A DNA stretch of 64,000 nucleotides from Apoda limacodes. Its lineage: Eukaryota; Arthropoda; Insecta; Lepidoptera; Limacodidae. Below are positions 61,607 through 64,000 of this stretch, in pieces. The translations under genes were made by a program, and so were the position numbers. The first letter of the stretch is position 1. Each line of letters starts with the position of its first letter. Under the pieces are notes generated by a model that had not been told where the DNA came from, did not search any database, and saw only the letters and a program-made list of their open reading frames with translations. The stretch covers positions 1,240,001-1,304,000 of the forward strand of contig OX291551.1 of assembly GCA_946406115.1 (NCBI GenBank). The letters run 5' to 3'.

Positions 61607-64000
61607 GAACGGTGGATGAGTGAGTGAGGCGTTTGTGGACATCTTCTTTACCCCTGTCGGGCAAAAGAGGTACGGGCGTCGGGGTAAAGACTAGGCGTTT
61701 TGCCCCATGACCCGGGCGAGTCTCGAGGGTGGACGCACCCTCGGTAATTTTTTGGAAAGGGCCTACTTATCAGGACTCCCTTATAAACAAAATGACCACT
61801 TTTTGGAAGTGGCAGAAATGGGGATTAAATCAAAAACAAAAGTACAAACGAAAAATAAAAATAAAAACTGAGATAAAATAAAATGAAAAATGAAAATGAA
61901 AACGAAAATGGAGAATAAAAATAAATAAAGGTAATTTTGAAAAAAACTAACTTAACTAGCGTTTGAGCCAGGCTAGTTTTTGGGAGGTATTAGCTCCCTT
62001 GGAAGTGGTCGGCCTTCCGGTGGACGGGCATGCAAAGGCGCAATGCCCCTTAGGTGGGAGTGGGTACTATGGTCCGCCGTGTCAAACAGCCGGGCAGCCA
62101 GTCTCGCGATAAACTCACCTATCGGCTCTGCCTTTGTGTTCCTAGCAATTGTGTCGTTGCGGACGTAGCGCGGAGCACCCGTTATCATCCTTAGCGATTT
62201 ATTTTGGACGACTTTAATCTTTTTCTTTTTAGTGGTGGATAGCAAAGCGTACCAAGCCGGCGCGGCGTACGTCAAACGGGACCTAACGTAGAGCTTGTAT
62301 AGCCGAATTTTGGTTTTAAGTGGCAGGTCAGACGAAAATAATGGCCGTAGGGCCGCCCTGGCGCCAGCCGCCCTGGCCGCTGCATGTTCAACCATTTTGG
62401 ACATGCGCAGTCTGCGGTCGATAAAGCAGCAGAAGTATTTTACACAGTATTTGACAACTCTGTTGGCCGGTTAAGATGGCTGCCGTTTTTGAGGCGTTTA
62501 CTGCCATCCTCCACTTGTCAAGCCAGCACGGGAGGATATCCAATAATCGCTGCATTTTAGCGGCAGCTAAGTGGGACTTACGGGACGAGCCCATGTACGC
62601 GCTGTCGTCAGCATACAATGCTAGGGTGACGTCCTGTACGCCTGGCGACAGGCCGCTATCGCTAAGCGTGGGAATGTCATTAGTGAAAATCGCATACAAC
62701 AGAGGGGAAGGCAACTACCTTGTGGGACCCCCGCTGAAATGGTCTTAGTAGGGGAGTTTTTATTGTCAACCGAAACATAGAAACTCCACCCCTCCAGAAA
62801 AGAGGCTATTATCCGCCCGAACATGGGGGTAAGTCGGTCTCAGAAAGCTTAAACAATAGGCCAAACACGATCAAAGGCCTTCTCAATATCGAGAAAGACC
62901 CCGACTGTGTACCTGCCTTTGTTTAGCTCAAAGGCCATATGGTGTAAGACACGAGTAAGCTGAAGAGTGGTACTATGATTACTTCTAAAACCAAACTGTT
63001 CTGGCCTTAGATTGATAAAAGGTGATACCCTTTTCAATAGAAGACGTTCGAACAGTTTGGCTATATTAGAAAGTAACGTGATCGGGCGATAATGCTCTGG
63101 TTTCTGGCGGCTCTTACCAGGCTTGGGTATGACAATAATTTTGCCTGTCCTCCAGGCCGTGGGAAAGAAACCTGTGCGCAGGATCCTATTAAAAATACGA
63201 GTTAAGGCCACAAGACCTTTTCTAGGCAACATTAATAGGGCCGTGTTCCAAACACCGTCAGGGCCGGGGGATTTCTTTTTATTTGAAAAGGATATAAATT
63301 TTTTAACCTCCTTAGTGAAGATAAAATCGTCGCCTCTAAGTGGGACGGTGGGGGCAGAAAGGAGCTGTTGTATGCGCTCCTAAACCAATGTTGTGTGAGC
63401 GTGGTCGACAATGGGATTAGGCTTAAATTGGTCCTCGAAGTGGTCCGCCAGTAAGCCCGCGCGTTCCTCAGCTGAGTACAAACGGTTACCTAGCGTGTCT
63501 ACAAGGGGGTGTATGGGTGCAGGGGTGCTGGTCATACAGCGAGCTAAACAATAAAGAGCGGTATCGTTGTCGCTGGCCTTTGAGATTGTACTATTCCAAG
63601 GCCGTTTCCGATAAAGCGAAATTTGGTGCGATAGGTCAATACCTAATTTATTTAGCTCTTTTTTAATTGACGGACAACGAGTTCGGCACCACAGTTTGCG
63701 AAGCTCTCGTTTCTGGCTAAGTTTACTACGCAGATGTACCGGTAATAAACTTTTCCCCGAGGCTGTCTTGGCAGACGTGGTGCACTGAACAAGTGCGGAA
63801 GAGAAAGCTGTGGTGAGCGCCTGGGTGGCTGTTTCCACTTCCTGTGGAGTGGACAGCCCACCGGGGGGGAAGTTTAAATGAGCTCAGTAGTTTTTGATAT
63901 TAAGTCCAGTCCGTACAGTTTTTCATTGGTGGTAAAGGTTTATCTCTAACAAAAACTCCGAGGACCAGTAAAATTGGAAGGTGTTGCGAATCTATGTCAT
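61607..64000 (-). pseudogene. LINE-C copy 3: diverged, broken, runs off the window
   Basis: Minus-strand ORF2 remnants: endonuclease end IDSQHLPILLVLG (near 63990), a linker, KSPGPDGVWNTALLML-like block, KPGKSRQKPEHYRPITLLSN, FLDIEKAFDRVWP, AGVPQGSCLP followed by a shift, and LALYADDSAYMGSS (YADD, about 62610). A deletion near 62410-62460 and the C-terminal SRLTYAAPAWYALLS and GIAPLHARPPEGRPLPREL follow. The 3' UTR keeps the T-rich tract, hairpin 2 with compensatory changes (61725-61731 with 61736-61742) and GCCCGGGTCATGG. It is clearly more divergent from copies 1 and 2 than they are from each other. Confidence 0.85.

Overview
The window looks like a stretch of a moth or butterfly (Lepidoptera) nuclear genome, and nearly everything in it is transposon-derived. 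Three things point there: the non-LTR retrotransposon (LINE) families and their 3' ends, a dispersed repeat beginning with the CCGACCAAGTGCGAGTC motif that I know from lepidopteran genomes, and the AT-rich, intron-like filler. The family assignments come from reading motifs, not from a database search. No rRNA, tRNA or CRISPR array was seen. LINE families are given working letters (A, B, C, E).

Layout. 0.4-3.4 kb holds remnants of an RTE-like LINE, a piggyBac transposase and another LINE. 3.45-6.2 kb is a Polinton/Maverick (adintovirus-like) remnant with a small conserved ORF, an integrase with chromodomain, a phospholipase-A2-like protein, an adenain-like protease and a capsid-like protein. 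7.25-21.0 kb is a nested stack. A LINE-A copy was split by an LTR-like element with TG/CA ends and a 5-bp target duplication. That LTR was itself invaded by a nearly intact Jockey-type LINE-C, followed head-to-tail by a truncated second LINE-C. 21-27.2 kb holds small elements: LINE tails, a short MITE, an inverted-repeat element, and a clean hAT-type non-autonomous transposon with a perfect 8-bp target duplication. 30.7-35.4 kb is a decayed LINE-E. 36.2-36.6 kb is a transposase-like remnant, and 37.7-38.9 kb is a local nested tandem-repeat block.

The only plausible host gene is on the + strand. One exon (28287-28580) encodes a signal peptide and a Cys-containing, N-glycosylation-site-rich segment. 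A second exon (58762-58919) continues in the same frame. The 30.2-kb intron between them contains LINE-E, the repeat block and the most striking object in the window.

That object is a giant near-perfect palindrome. Arms of 6,481 bp (42841-49321 and 49438-55918) mirror each other with no net length difference around an axis at 49379.5, with a 116-bp asymmetric spacer. Each arm carries a LINE-A 5' portion, a LINE-B, a LINE 3' fragment, an RTE reverse-transcriptase fragment and a second LINE-A 5' end. Outside the arms the two outer LINE-A copies differ. The left one is intact (987 codons). The right one switches at about 55919 to a degraded subfamily that shares a stop codon and a deletion with the 18-20 kb copy. 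The palindrome edge therefore lies inside LINE-A homology, which suggests an inverted duplication or gene conversion mediated by LINE-A.

The right end (57.8-64 kb) has more LINE remnants, the second host exon, a 27-bp minisatellite and a third, diverged LINE-C copy that runs off the window edge. The elements act on each other only as insertion targets and homology substrates; apart from the putative host gene there is no pathway here.
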